DNA of 64,000 bases, from positions 1 through 64,000 of the forward strand of contig NZ_JAGGNW010000033.1 of the NCBI RefSeq assembly GCF_018614875.1. The letters are read 5' to 3'. The DNA is from Variovorax paradoxus. GTDB lineage: Bacteria > Pseudomonadota > Gammaproteobacteria > Burkholderiales > Burkholderiaceae_C. Position 1 is the stretch's first letter. Each line of letters opens with the position of its first letter. This document shows positions 17,610 through 26,083 of the stretch, piece by piece. The notes beneath the pieces are model-generated. The model made no database searches, was not told the DNA's origin, and saw nothing but the letters and a program-made list of their open reading frames with translations. The position numbers and the translations under genes are program-made.

Positions 17610-18833
17610 ATGCAAGATCTCGCCGGCAAACACATCGTCCTGGGCCTTACCGGTGGTATTGCCTGCTACAAGTCGGCCGAGTTGTGCCGTCTTTTCGTGA
17701 AGGCGGGCGCCACGGTCCAGGTGGTGATGACCGAGGCGGCCGAGCAGTTCATCACGCCGGTCACCATGCAGGCGCTTTCGGGGCGCACCGTCTACACCTC
17801 GCAGTGGGACACGCGCGAGCCCAACAACATGCCGCACATCAACCTGAGCCGCGAGGCCGATGCCATCGTGCTGGCGCCCTGCAGCGCGGATTTCGTGGCA
17901 CGGCTGGTGCAGGGGAGGGCCGACGACCTGCTGAGCCTGATGTGCCTCGCCCGCCCGATGGATCGCGTGCCTCTTTTGATCGCACCGGCCATGAACCGCG
18001 AGATGTGGGCGCATCCCGCCACCCAGCGCAACCTGATGCAGGTGTCGGCCGATGGGGCCACGGTGCTGGGCGTGGGCAGCGGCTGGCAGGCCTGCGGCGA
18101 GACGGGCGATGGCCGCATGCTCGAGCCGGCGCAGTTGCTCGAGGACATCACGGCCTTCTTCGCGCCGAAGCTTCTGGCGGGCCAGAAGGTGCTGGTGACC
18201 GCGGGCCCGACCTTCGAGCCGCTCGATCCGATACGCGGCATCACCAACCATTCGTCCGGCAAGATGGGTTTCGCCATTGCGCGCGCCGCGCACGAGGCCG
18301 GCGCCGAAGTCACGCTGGTGGCCGGTCCGGTGCACCTGCCAACGCCGCGCGGGGTGAGCCGCATCGACGTGCTCTCTGCGCAGGACATGCTCGAAGCAAC
18401 CTTGCGGGCCGCCCAGTCCGCTAGCATTTTTGTAGCGACGGCCGCCGTCGCCGACTGGCGGCCCGCCACCCACAGCGAGCAGAAGATCAAGAAGGACGGC
18501 AGCGGCAAGACGCCCGTGCTGAATTTCGTCGAGAACGCCGACATCCTGCTGGCGGTGGCCAGGAGCGAGCGCGCGCAGGCTCGCAAGCTGTTCTGCGTAG
18601 GTTTTGCGGCCGAGAGCGAGAACCTCGCCGCGCACGCCAAGGCCAAGCGCGAGCGCAAGGGAATTCCGCTCCTGGTCGGCAACATCGGCCCGCTGACCTT
18701 CGGGCACGACGACAATGCGCTGCTGCTGGTGGACTCAAAGAGCACGCGTGAGCTGCCGCGTGCGCCCAAGCTCACCCTGGCGCGCGAACTCATGACCGAG
18801 ATCGCCGCGCGCCTGCCTGACTGGAGAGTCTGA
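17610..18833 (+). CDS. coaBC: Bifunctional phosphopantothenoylcysteine decarboxylase / phosphopantothenate-cysteine ligase
   Basis: A 407-aa fusion catalysing two steps of coenzyme A synthesis. The N-terminal flavoprotein CoaC domain has GLTGGIACYKSAEL, His76 (NMPHINLS), the PAMNREMW motif and the active-site Cys162 (WQACGETGDGRM). The C-terminal CoaB domain has TAGPTFEPLDPIRGITNHSS and KIKKDGSGKTPVLNFVENAD. The ATG at 17610 directly precedes the conserved LAGKHIVLG. Its stop overlaps the next start as TGATG, linking it to the downstream membrane protein and dut. Confidence 0.97.
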   Translation: MQDLAGKHIVLGLTGGIACYKSAELCRLFVKAGATVQVVMTEAAEQFITPVTMQALSGRTVYTSQWDTREPNNMPHINLSREADAIVLAPCSADFVARLVQGRADDLLSLMCLARPMDRVPLLIAPAMNREMWAHPATQRNLMQVSADGATVLGVGSGWQACGETGDGRMLEPAQLLEDITAFFAPKLLAGQKVLVTAGPTFEPLDPIRGITNHSSGKMGFAIARAAHEAGAEVTLVAGPVHLPTPRGVSRIDVLSAQDMLEATLRAAQSASIFVATAAVADWRPATHSEQKIKKDGSGKTPVLNFVENADILLAVARSERAQARKLFCVGFAAESENLAAHAKAKRERKGIPLLVGNIGPLTFGHDDNALLLVDSKSTRELPRAPKLTLARELMTEIAARLPDWRV

Positions 18834-19282
18834 TGAACCCCCAATGGAACACACCGCCCAACGGCGATTTCGCCAGCTATGTCGAGCGGCTGTCGGCCCA
18901 GGCCGCATTGCCCAAGCGGGCAGCGCATGAAGGCGACCATGGGCTAGACGTCGGCATCACGCCCGCGCCGGGCGCGCAAGGTGCCGCGGCGGCCGCAGCG
19001 CAGCGGCGCGAATCGTCGAACGGGGACACCTCGGCGCCAGGCGCTGCGGCGCTGACGCCCACGGCGCTCAGGATCATGGCTGCCGTGGGGGCCGTGGTGC
19101 TCCTGGCGCTGTGGTCGGCCGGCGTGTCGCTCGTCGTGCTGGTGTTCCTGGCGGGCGCGGCTTTCTGGCTCGCCAGCAAGTTGAAGGGACTGAAGCTTTC
19201 ACCCGGTGTCGCCAAGTGGCAGCAGGTGCTCGAGGAAGCCGCCCGCAAGCAAAGAGAACAGCAACACAAGCAAGGCAAGTAG
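18833..19282 (+). CDS. Small membrane protein of unknown function between coaBC and dut
   Basis: A 149-aa protein I do not recognise. It has a hydrophilic, Ala/Gly/Pro-rich N-terminal half, then two closely spaced hydrophobic segments (IMAAVGAVVLLALWSAGVSL and VVLVFLAGAAFWLASKL), probably a helical hairpin. The C-terminal tail is charged and helical (WQQVLEEAARKQREQQHKQG). It starts inside the coaBC stop (TGATG) and ends two bases before the dut GTG, so the three genes form one translational unit. Confidence 0.75.
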   Translation: MNPQWNTPPNGDFASYVERLSAQAALPKRAAHEGDHGLDVGITPAPGAQGAAAAAAQRRESSNGDTSAPGAAALTPTALRIMAAVGAVVLLALWSAGVSLVVLVFLAGAAFWLASKLKGLKLSPGVAKWQQVLEEAARKQREQQHKQGK

Positions 19283-19284
19283 AA

Positions 19285-19731
19285 GTGAAAGTAGACGTTC
19301 GTATCCTCGATCCACGCATGGTGGATCAATTGCCCGCCTATGCCACGCCCGGCAGCGCGGGGCTCGACCTCAGGGCCTGCCTCGATGCGCCAATCACGCT
19401 GGAGCCCAACGCCTGGCAGCTCGTGGGCACCGGCATCGCGATCCACCTGGCCGACCCGGCGTACGCAGCGCTGATCCTTCCGCGCTCGGGCCTCGGCCAC
19501 AAGCATGGCATCGTGCTCGGCAATCTCGTGGGCCTGATCGACAGCGACTACCAGGGCGAACTCAAGATCAGCGCCTGGAACCGCAGCGACACGCCCTTCG
19601 TGCTCCAGCCGATGGAGCGGCTCGCGCAACTCGTGATCGTGCCGGTGGTGCAGGCGCAGTTTCATGTGGTCACGGAATTTGCAGCTTCGCAACGCGGAGA
19701 AGGCGGCTACGGGTCCACCGGCAAGCACTGA
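19285..19731 (+). CDS. dut: dUTP diphosphatase
   Basis: A 148-aa trimeric dUTPase that removes dUTP and supplies dUMP. All five motifs are present: TPGSAGLDLRAC, LPRSGLGHKHGI, GLIDSDYQGELKIS, ERLAQLVIVPV and the C-terminal RGEGGYGSTGKH arm. It starts with GTG two bases after the preceding stop (V/M-KVDVRILDPRM). The coaBC-dut association is widely conserved. Confidence 0.96.
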   Translation: MKVDVRILDPRMVDQLPAYATPGSAGLDLRACLDAPITLEPNAWQLVGTGIAIHLADPAYAALILPRSGLGHKHGIVLGNLVGLIDSDYQGELKISAWNRSDTPFVLQPMERLAQLVIVPVVQAQFHVVTEFAASQRGEGGYGSTGKH

Positions 19732-19890
19732 CCCCTCGGCTTCGTGTCGGGCCCGTAAAGATCGGAACCGACAGTTCGCGGCGTGCTCCTACGTTTCGGG
19801 TTGTGTCATGCGTCATCCCCCTTGCGGGAAAGGCGTTAGATGCAGGCTTGGTGCATCAGCATGCGCCGTTTACTCGAGGAGCCTCTCAAC

Positions 19891-20391
19891 ATGAAAATTT
19901 CAATGCGCTTCATTTCCATCGCCGCTTCCGTGGTGGCGCTTGCCACGCTCACGGCCTGCGTCGCTCCTGCGCCGGTCTACCAGACTTCGCGCTACCCCTA
20001 TCAGGCTCCGCCGCAAGCCGTTCCGTACCAGGAAGCGGCTTATGTCGAGTACGGCCACGTAGCCAACATCGAGGTGCTGCGCAGCGAAACCGCAGGCACC
20101 GGCACCACGGGCGGTGGCGCCGTGGCGGGTGGTGTGGTCGGTGGCGTGGTCGGCAACCAGTTCGGGCATGGCACCGGCCGCGCCGCGGCAACCGCCCTGG
20201 GCATCGTAGGCGGTGCGCTGCTTGGCAACACCATCGAGGGTCAGGCCAGCGGGCCGCGCGCCTACGAGAGCTATCGCATCTCGGTGCAGACCGACCGCGG
20301 CGGCTACCGCGCCTTCGATGTGCAGCATCCGGGCGACCTGCGCATCGGCGACCGCGTGCGCATCGACAACGGCCAACTCTCGCGCATGTAG
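19891..20391 (+). CDS. Glycine-zipper outer-membrane lipoprotein (SlyB-like)
   Basis: A 166-aa predicted lipoprotein, with the lipobox ending LATLTAC (Cys23). The middle carries a glycine-zipper 2TM segment (AVAGGVVGGVVGNQFG and AATALGIVGGALLGN), followed by a beta-rich tail (YRISVQTDRGGYRAFD and DRVRIDNGQLSRM), like SlyB/PcP-type proteins of the outer membrane. The start at ATG 19891 has GAGGAG upstream and gives a proper lipoprotein signal. A longer in-frame start at 19840 would spoil it. The 159 bases before it hold only a weak 6-bp inverted repeat. Confidence 0.85.
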   Translation: MKISMRFISIAASVVALATLTACVAPAPVYQTSRYPYQAPPQAVPYQEAAYVEYGHVANIEVLRSETAGTGTTGGGAVAGGVVGGVVGNQFGHGTGRAAATALGIVGGALLGNTIEGQASGPRAYESYRISVQTDRGGYRAFDVQHPGDLRIGDRVRIDNGQLSRM

Positions 20392-20413
20392 GCTGTTTTC
20401 GCGAGCGGCAAAA

Positions 20414-20439
20414 AGCCGGGCAATGCCCGGCTTTTTTTG
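20414..20439. terminator. Bidirectional rho-independent terminator
   Basis: Stem AGCCGGGC / GCCCGGCT (20414-20421 with 20425-20432), loop AAT, flanked by AAA on one side and a run of seven Ts on the other. It can serve both the lipoprotein gene on the plus strand and the convergent slyD gene. Confidence 0.88.
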
Positions 20440-20466
20440 CTTGCCGCGGCGGTCGGCTCTGCCGGA

Positions 20467-20991
20467 TCAGTGCAGCAGATCGTTGCCCGGTGCCGTCGGC
20501 GGCACCTTGAAAAAGGCCGTGCCAGCCGTGCCGCGGCCGACTTCTTCTTCCGTGGCCTCGCGCACCGAGCGCACCGTGATGTCGAGCCGGATCGCAATGC
20601 CGGCGAGCGGATGGTTGCCGTCGAGCACCAGATGGTCCGGATAGATTTCGGCCACGGTGTAGATCACGTCCCTGGGTATCGCCTCGCTCACGCCTGCGGG
20701 CAGGGCGGCGCCATCGAAGGTCATGCCTTCCTCGGTGCCTTCGGGGAACAGCGAACGCGGCTCCAGAAAGAGCAGCTGGTCGTTGAAGTCGCCGAAGCCC
20801 TGTTCGGGCTCGAGCTGCAGTTGCACCCGGGCGCCGGGCTCATGGCCCTGCAGGGCGGCTTCGATCACGTCGAATAGGTCGTCGCCCCCCACCATGAATT
20901 CCACCGGTTCGTCGAGCACGTCCAGCACTTCGCCCAGAGTGTCTTTCATGGTCCAGGTCAGGCCGACCACGCATTGTTCAGAGATTTCCAT
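20467..20991 (-). CDS. slyD: FKBP-type peptidyl-prolyl cis-trans isomerase SlyD-like
   Basis: A 174-aa cytosolic prolyl isomerase/chaperone of the SlyD group. The FKBP half-sites flank an insert-in-flap domain: GLTWTMKDTLGEVLD and PVEFMVGGDDLFDVIEAALQG at the N-terminus, and DGNHPLAGIAIRLDITVRSV at the C-terminal side. The His-rich metal tail of E. coli SlyD is absent, so a nickel role is doubtful. The ATG at 20991 lies only 14 bases from the divergent roxA ATG. Confidence 0.88.
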   Translation of the reverse strand: MEISEQCVVGLTWTMKDTLGEVLDVLDEPVEFMVGGDDLFDVIEAALQGHEPGARVQLQLEPEQGFGDFNDQLLFLEPRSLFPEGTEEGMTFDGAALPAGVSEAIPRDVIYTVAEIYPDHLVLDGNHPLAGIAIRLDITVRSVREATEEEVGRGTAGTAFFKVPPTAPGNDLLH

Positions 20992-21005
20992 TGCAGAATT
21001 CTCCC

Positions 21006-22151
21006 ATGGAGATCACACAACCGCTGCCGTTGCTCGGCGGCCTGAGCGCCGCGCAGTTCATGCGGCGGCATTGGCAGAAGAAACCGTTGCTGGTGCGCCA
21101 GGCCATACCCGCCATGGTGCCACCGATCGAGCGCAGCGCGCTCTTCGCCCTGGCCGAGCGCGAGGACGTCGAATCGCGCCTCATCCGCCACGGCAAGGCC
21201 GGCTGGACGCTCAAGCACGGGCCGCTCGCGCGCCGCGCATTGCCGCCGCTTTCGCAGCCGGCATGGACGCTGCTGGTGCAGGGCGTCGACCTGCATCACG
21301 ACGGCGTGCACGCGCTGCTGCAGCAGTTCCGCTTTCTGCCCGATGCGCGCCTGGACGACCTGATGATCAGCTATGCCAGCGACCAGGGCGGTGTGGGCGC
21401 GCATTTCGACAGCTACGACGTGTTCCTGCTGCAGGCGCAGGGCACGCGGCGCTGGTCGATCGGCAAGCAGAGCGACCTGCGACTGCAGCAGGGCGTCCCG
21501 CTCAAGATCCTCGAGAACTTCGAGCCCGAGCAAAGCTTTGTGCTCGAACCTGGCGACATGCTGTACTTGCCGCCGCGCTATGCGCACGACGGCGCGGCGG
21601 TCGGCGACGACTGCATGACCTGCTCCATCGGCCTGCGGTCCTCCGCGGCAGGCGAGCTTGGCGCCGACCTGCTGGCGCGCATGGCACAGTCGTATGCGGA
21701 GGCGCTGGAAGACGCAGGGCCGGCCGAGCTGGCGCGCTACCGCGATCCGACGCAGCCTGCGGTCGATGCGCCGGCCGCCATGCCGGCCGCGCTGCAGGCC
21801 TTCGCGCGCAAGGCGATCGATGCCGCGCTGCGCGACCGCGACGCCATCGACCGTGCGCTGGGCGAATCGCTGACGGAGCCCAAGGCCAACGTCTGGTTCG
21901 ACCAGGACGGTGCCGAGGCGCCAGGCGTGCTGCACGCCGTGGCGCTCGACCGCCGCACGCGCATGCTCTACGACGCTCGGCACCTCTACATCAACGGCGA
22001 GAGCTTTCGCGCGGGCGGGGCCGATGCAACGCTGATGCGGCGGCTGGCCGACCGGCGCGCGCTCGGTCCGCGCGAACTGGCGCGCGCGAGCGACGGTGCA
22101 CGCGCACTGCTGGCCGAGTGGTGCCAAGCGGGGTGGGCCCATGCAAAGTGA
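21006..22151 (+). CDS. JmjC-type ribosomal oxygenase (RoxA/YcfD-like cupin)
   Basis: A 381-aa 2-oxoglutarate/Fe(II) oxygenase of the YcfD/RoxA family. The E. coli member hydroxylates Arg81 of ribosomal protein uL16. The iron triad is intact: H133 and D135 (VGAHFDSYDVF) and H194 (PPRYAHDG). A family-typical N-terminus (FMRRHWQKKPLLVRQA) and a C-terminal winged-helix-like dimer domain are present. The start is ATG 21006. An upstream in-frame TTG at 20991 would overlap the slyD start. The target in this organism is inferred, not shown. Confidence 0.88.
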   Translation: MEITQPLPLLGGLSAAQFMRRHWQKKPLLVRQAIPAMVPPIERSALFALAEREDVESRLIRHGKAGWTLKHGPLARRALPPLSQPAWTLLVQGVDLHHDGVHALLQQFRFLPDARLDDLMISYASDQGGVGAHFDSYDVFLLQAQGTRRWSIGKQSDLRLQQGVPLKILENFEPEQSFVLEPGDMLYLPPRYAHDGAAVGDDCMTCSIGLRSSAAGELGADLLARMAQSYAEALEDAGPAELARYRDPTQPAVDAPAAMPAALQAFARKAIDAALRDRDAIDRALGESLTEPKANVWFDQDGAEAPGVLHAVALDRRTRMLYDARHLYINGESFRAGGADATLMRRLADRRALGPRELARASDGARALLAEWCQAGWAHAK

Positions 22152-22656
22152 GAGTCCTGCAGCGGCCGGACCGTCCTTGCCCGAAGGACGGTTCGATGGC
22201 CACGAGGCCTTCGCGGAGATCGTGCGGGCCGCGCTGTCGAGCGCGGCCCGGCAGGGCTGGAGAGAGCTGGTCTTCAGCGATCCCGACTTTGCCGACTGGC
22301 CGCTCGGCGAGCGCGCCAGCATCGAGGCGCTCCAGGCCTGGTCGGCCACGGGCCGCCGTTTCGTCCTGCTGGCGCAGCGCTTCGATGTGCTCGAACGTAG
22401 CCATGCGCGCTTCGTTCCGTGGCGGCGCACGTGGGCTCACATCGTCGAATGCCGCGCGGTGCGTGCGGAGGCGGGAAGCGAGGCGGTGCCGAGTGCCATC
22501 TGGACGCCCGAGTGGTTCGCCCACCGCACCGATTCCGAGCGCAACCGCGGCCTGTGCGGTTTCGACCCGCGTGCGCGGCGCGAACTGCGCGAAACAATGG
22601 ATGAGTCGTGGCGAGCGGGGCGGCCTGCCTTTCCGGCATCGACATTGGGCTTGTAA
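22141..22656 (+). CDS. Unknown protein coupled to the roxA-like gene
   Basis: A 171-aa soluble protein I do not recognise. It overlaps the end of the oxygenase gene by 11 bases. It contains ELVFSDPDFADWPLGERASI, RRFVLLAQRFDVLER and RFVPWRRTWAHIVECR, a pattern that suggests a small alpha/beta domain. The Asp- and Trp-rich stretches are not assigned to any family I can name. The overlap suggests co-expression with the oxygenase. Confidence 0.7.
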   Translation: MQSESPAAAGPSLPEGRFDGHEAFAEIVRAALSSAARQGWRELVFSDPDFADWPLGERASIEALQAWSATGRRFVLLAQRFDVLERSHARFVPWRRTWAHIVECRAVRAEAGSEAVPSAIWTPEWFAHRTDSERNRGLCGFDPRARRELRETMDESWRAGRPAFPASTLGL

Positions 22657-22749
22657 GCCAATGCCGCGAATGAAGCCGCGAGACACAAACGGGCAGCGAT
22701 GCGGGTCTAGAATTTTTTTGTTCTGACACCCATTGCCAAAGGAGTTTCC

Positions 22750-23025
22750 ATGAAGAAGTCATCGTCCGTCCTGCTCGCTTCGCTGATTGCCGCTGCCGCA
22801 CTCGTGGCCTGCGGAAAGAAAGAGGACGCCGCGCCGGCGGTTGTGACACCCCCGCCCGCTCCGGTGACCGAACCCGCACCTCCACCGCCCGCAGTTGTGC
22901 CGGCCCCGTCGACCAGCACCGATCCGTCGGCCGCAACAACGCCTTCGCCGGGCGCCTCCTCGGCCCTGGACGCCGCCAATGCCGCGACAGAGGCTGCCAA
23001 GAAGAAGGACGCACCGAAGCAATAA
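22750..23025 (+). CDS. Small Pro/Ala-rich lipoprotein
   Basis: A 91-aa predicted lipoprotein, with signal peptide and lipobox ALVAC (Cys21) followed by GKKED. The mature part is low complexity: Pro/Ala/Val-rich (PPPAPVTEPAPPPP), then an Ala-rich helix and a Lys-rich tail. A strong ribosome binding site (AAAGGAG) precedes the ATG. It is probably a cell-envelope spacer or a structural protein. No enzymatic domain is seen. Confidence 0.78.
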   Translation: MKKSSSVLLASLIAAAALVACGKKEDAAPAVVTPPPAPVTEPAPPPPAVVPAPSTSTDPSAATTPSPGASSALDAANAATEAAKKKDAPKQ

Positions 23026-23054
23026 CCAAGCTCGACAGGGCGGTCATTCGCCCA

Positions 23055-23084
23055 GCAAAAAGCCGCCTCACGGCGGCTTTTTGC
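23055..23084. terminator. Bidirectional rho-independent terminator
   Basis: Perfect 13-bp inverted repeat GCAAAAAGCCGCC / GGCGGCTTTTTGC (23055-23067 with 23072-23084) around a TCAC loop. A-runs and T-runs lie on the two sides, so it terminates both the lipoprotein transcript and the convergent metallo-hydrolase transcript. Confidence 0.92.
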
Positions 23085-23096
23085 ATGGTGCCCGGA

Positions 23097-23873
23097 TCAG
23101 ACGTCCAGCCAGGGCGAGCCTTCCGACGCACTGGCCGTGAGCATCTCGGCCTCGTGCCCGCCGAGGGCTTCGGCCATGAGGCGCCGCACGATGTCGGGAC
23201 GGTTGTTCTGCTCGCTCAGATGCGCCGCGACCACGTGGCGCAGGCCGTCGTGGCGAACCGCGCGCGCGATCTGCGCGGCCGCTTCGTTCGACAGGTGCCC
23301 GTGCTTGCCGCCGACGCGCAGTTTCAGGAATGCCGGGTAGGCCGAATTGGCCAGCAGTTCGCTGTCGTGATTGAACTCGAGCAGCAGCGCGTGCACGCCG
23401 CGCAGGCATGCCAGCACATGGGCGGTGGCATGGCCCAGGTCGGTCAGCACGCCCAGGGTGCGGGCGCCGTCGGAGCAGCGAAGCTGCAGCGGCTCGCGTG
23501 CATCGTGCGGCACCGTGAAGGGCCGCACCGAAATATCGCCGACCGCAAACTCGGCATCGTCCCGCGCCAGGTTGAGCCGGCCTTCGAAATCGCGTCCGCC
23601 GGTGGCGAGCCAGGTGCCTTCGCTCATCCAGACGGGAATGCGGTTGCGCCGCGACAGCGAGTGGGCGCAGCCGATGTGGTCGCCGTGCTCGTGGGTGACG
23701 AAGATCGCGTCGATGTCGCCAGCCACGAGGCCGGCCCTGGCAAGCCGGAGATCGAGCTGCCGCAGGCCGAAGCCGCAGTCGACCAGCAGCCGCGAGGTGC
23801 GGCCGCCGCTGGTTGATTCCACCAGCGCGGCATTGCCCGTGCTGCCGCTGCCGAGGCTTCGGAAGCGGAGCAT
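23097..23873 (-). CDS. MBL-fold metallo-hydrolase (WalJ/YycJ-like)
   Basis: A 258-aa metallo-beta-lactamase-fold protein similar to YycJ/WalJ. It has FRSLGSGSTGNAALVES at the start, LLVDCGFG, the metal motif VTHEHGDHIGC, GVLTDLGHAT and LEFNHDSELL. WalJ-like enzymes are 5'-exonucleases in other bacteria, but the function here is inferred. It lies five bases downstream of bamC and is the last gene of the minus-strand unit before the terminator. Confidence 0.85.
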   Translation of the reverse strand: MLRFRSLGSGSTGNAALVESTSGGRTSRLLVDCGFGLRQLDLRLARAGLVAGDIDAIFVTHEHGDHIGCAHSLSRRNRIPVWMSEGTWLATGGRDFEGRLNLARDDAEFAVGDISVRPFTVPHDAREPLQLRCSDGARTLGVLTDLGHATAHVLACLRGVHALLLEFNHDSELLANSAYPAFLKLRVGGKHGHLSNEAAAQIARAVRHDGLRHVVAAHLSEQNNRPDIVRRLMAEALGGHEAEMLTASASEGSPWLDV

Positions 23874-23878
23874 GCGGG

Positions 23879-24973
23879 TTACTTCAGGTCGTCGGCAATG
23901 ACCTGGACGATGCGCTGTGCATTGGCCGAGGTTTCGGGCGCGCCGGCTTCGTTCAGTACCGAGACCGTGGTGCTCTCGCCCTGGCCGCCCTTCACGAGGA
24001 TGCGGAACTTGATCGGTGCTTCGTTCTTGCTGGAGCTGCTGAACAGCTTGCCGAAGAAGCCAGGCTCCTTCTTGTCCGGGTTCGGGGTCACGTAGCGCAC
24101 GTAGTAGATGCCGGCGCTGCGGTCGCGGTCTTCCACGGTGAAGCCGGTGCGGTCGAGCGCCAGGCCCACGCGGCGCCATGCGCGGTCGAAGCCTTCGCTG
24201 ATCTGCACGACCGGCTGGCCGCCCGCGTTGGAGACGGTTGCGGTCTTGGTCGGTGCGGTGGTTGCAGCCAGGATCTTCGACTGCTCCTGCGAGACGCCGA
24301 GCTTGACCATCAGGCGGCGCAGGAACTCGGTCTCGAGCTCAGGGTCGCTGGGGCGGGGCTGCCAGACGGTCTGGTCCTGGCGGCTGTTGTTGTAGACCTC
24401 CTGCATGCCGCGATGGCTGACGAAGATCTCGGTGCCGGTGGGCGTGCGCTCCAGGCGGGTGCGGAAGCGATCGAGTTCGCCGGTCGAGTAGACCGAATCG
24501 ACCAGCTTGCCCAGCGTGCCGCGGATGATGTCCTGCGGCAGCTTGGCGCGGTTCTCGGCCCAGTCGGTTTCCATGATGCCGAGGTTGCGCTGCTCGGTGG
24601 TCAAGAGGAAGCCGCTTTCCTGCCAGAAATCCTTCACCGGGTCCCAGAGCTGGTCGGGCGAACGGTTGATGACGATCCAGCGCTGTGTACCCGAGCGCTC
24701 CATGCGGACGTCTCCGATGCTGGCAACCGAGGTGGGAATGCCCGGCGCATTGGCCGCGCCAGCCTGGTAGGCGTTGGCCGTGACCGCGCCGCCCGGCACC
24801 GCATAGCGGTTTTCGCGCGAGAGCTGCGACAGGTCGGGCGGGACTTCGAGCGTCGGGGCCTTGCCCGCGCTCTTGTAGTCGATCTTGTCGCTCTCGAGAA
24901 CGGAGCAGGCGGCGAGGCCGACAACGAGGGTGGCCAGCAGTGCAGCTCGCGAAATGTGCGAAAGGTTCTTCAA
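23879..24973 (-). CDS. bamC: Outer membrane assembly lipoprotein BamC
   Basis: A 364-aa lipoprotein subunit of the BAM complex. The lipoprotein signal ends VVGLAAC (Cys23). The N-terminal region has the BamD-binding-like KIDYKSAGKAPTLEVPPDLS, followed by two helix-grip domains (QRWIVINRSPDQLWDPVKDF and VQISEGFDRAWRRVGLAL). No ATG fits; TTG 24973 follows AAGGAAG by about 6 bases and gives MKNLSHISRAALL. The dapA-bamC order is the same as in E. coli. A 141-base gap from dapA holds no gene. Confidence 0.92.
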   Translation of the reverse strand: MKNLSHISRAALLATLVVGLAACSVLESDKIDYKSAGKAPTLEVPPDLSQLSRENRYAVPGGAVTANAYQAGAANAPGIPTSVASIGDVRMERSGTQRWIVINRSPDQLWDPVKDFWQESGFLLTTEQRNLGIMETDWAENRAKLPQDIIRGTLGKLVDSVYSTGELDRFRTRLERTPTGTEIFVSHRGMQEVYNNSRQDQTVWQPRPSDPELETEFLRRLMVKLGVSQEQSKILAATTAPTKTATVSNAGGQPVVQISEGFDRAWRRVGLALDRTGFTVEDRDRSAGIYYVRYVTPNPDKKEPGFFGKLFSSSSKNEAPIKFRILVKGGQGESTTVSVLNEAGAPETSANAQRIVQVIADDLK

Positions 24974-25114
24974 CGTCGTCTTCCTTGTTGGAATGGGTTC
25001 GGTCAATCTGTGGGCCGCATTGCCCGCACTCTCTGAGCACGGTTCAGGCAAAAGGTTGCGTAACCTCGATGCGGCAGGGGGAAAGAGATCGGAGGGTCGA
25101 GAACAAAAACGGGG

Positions 25115-26005
25115 TCAGCCCTCGAGCAGGCCGGTGGCGCGCAGAGCGGCCTCGACCACGGGCCGGTTCGTTTCCGCCAGTTCGGTGAGCGGCAGCCGCA
25201 ATGCGCCGCCGCACAGCCCGAGCCTGGACATGGCCCACTTGAGCGGGATCGGATTGGGTTCCACGAACAGGTGGCGATGCAGCGGCATCAGTTCGAACTG
25301 GATCTGCATGGCGCGCCGCACGTCGCCCGCGATGGCCGCAACGCACAGCTCGTGCATCTTGCGCGGCGCGATGTTGGCCGTGACGCTGATGTTGCCCTGG
25401 CCGCCGCAGAGCATGAGCGCGACAGCGGTGGGATCGTCGCCGGAATAGACGGCAAAGTGCTTGGGCAGGTCGCGGATGAGCCACTGCGCGCGCTCGATGT
25501 TGCCGGTGGCTTCCTTGATGCCGATGATGCCCGGCACCTGCGCGAGGCGCAGCACGGTGTCGTGCGCCATATCGGCCACGGTGCGGCCGGGCACGTTGTA
25601 CAGCACGGTGGGCAAGTCGCCCACGGCTTCGGCGATGGCCTTGAAGTGCTGGTACTGGCCTTCCTGCGTCGGCTTGTTGTAGTAGGGCACGACCTGCAGC
25701 TGCGAATCGGCGCCCACGCCCTTGGCGAACCTGGCGAGCTCGATCGCTTCCTTGGTCGAGTTGGCGCCGCAGCCGGCCATCACGGGCACGCGACCCTTGG
25801 CCTGCTCGACCGCCACGCGGATGATCTCGCAATGCTCTTCCACGTCGACCGTGGGCGATTCGCCGGTGGTGCCGACCACGCCGAGGCAATCGGTGCCTTC
25901 GTCGATGTGCCAGTCGATCAGCCGGCGCAGGGCGGGGTAGTCGACACTGCCGTCGTCGTGCATCGGCGTGACGAGAGCGACGATGCTGCCTGTCAGTTGC
26001 TCCAA
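25115..26005 (-). CDS. dapA: 4-hydroxy-tetrahydrodipicolinate synthase
   Basis: A 296-aa enzyme condensing pyruvate with aspartate semialdehyde, the first committed step of lysine and diaminopimelate synthesis. The Schiff-base Lys164 (GIKEATGN), Tyr136 (LYNVPGR) and the GTTGES loop (residues 45-50) are present. The start is TTG 26005, with AGAGAG six bases upstream. No in-frame ATG lies nearby. It is followed by bamC, and a methyltransferase gene lies upstream on the same strand. Confidence 0.96.
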   Translation of the reverse strand: MEQLTGSIVALVTPMHDDGSVDYPALRRLIDWHIDEGTDCLGVVGTTGESPTVDVEEHCEIIRVAVEQAKGRVPVMAGCGANSTKEAIELARFAKGVGADSQLQVVPYYNKPTQEGQYQHFKAIAEAVGDLPTVLYNVPGRTVADMAHDTVLRLAQVPGIIGIKEATGNIERAQWLIRDLPKHFAVYSGDDPTAVALMLCGGQGNISVTANIAPRKMHELCVAAIAGDVRRAMQIQFELMPLHRHLFVEPNPIPLKWAMSRLGLCGGALRLPLTELAETNRPVVEAALRATGLLEG

Positions 26006-26083
26006 GGGGAATCTCTCTGTCGGTGGACGAAAGCGTCGATTCTACTTACTCCGGCGTCCCCGGAAACGGCTGCCCCGGCGGGG

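Noticed and set aside
19839..19857. GATGCA...TGCATC inverted repeat before the glycine-zipper lipoprotein gene
   Set aside because: Only six base pairs with a seven-base spacer and no promoter context, so too weak to report as a site.
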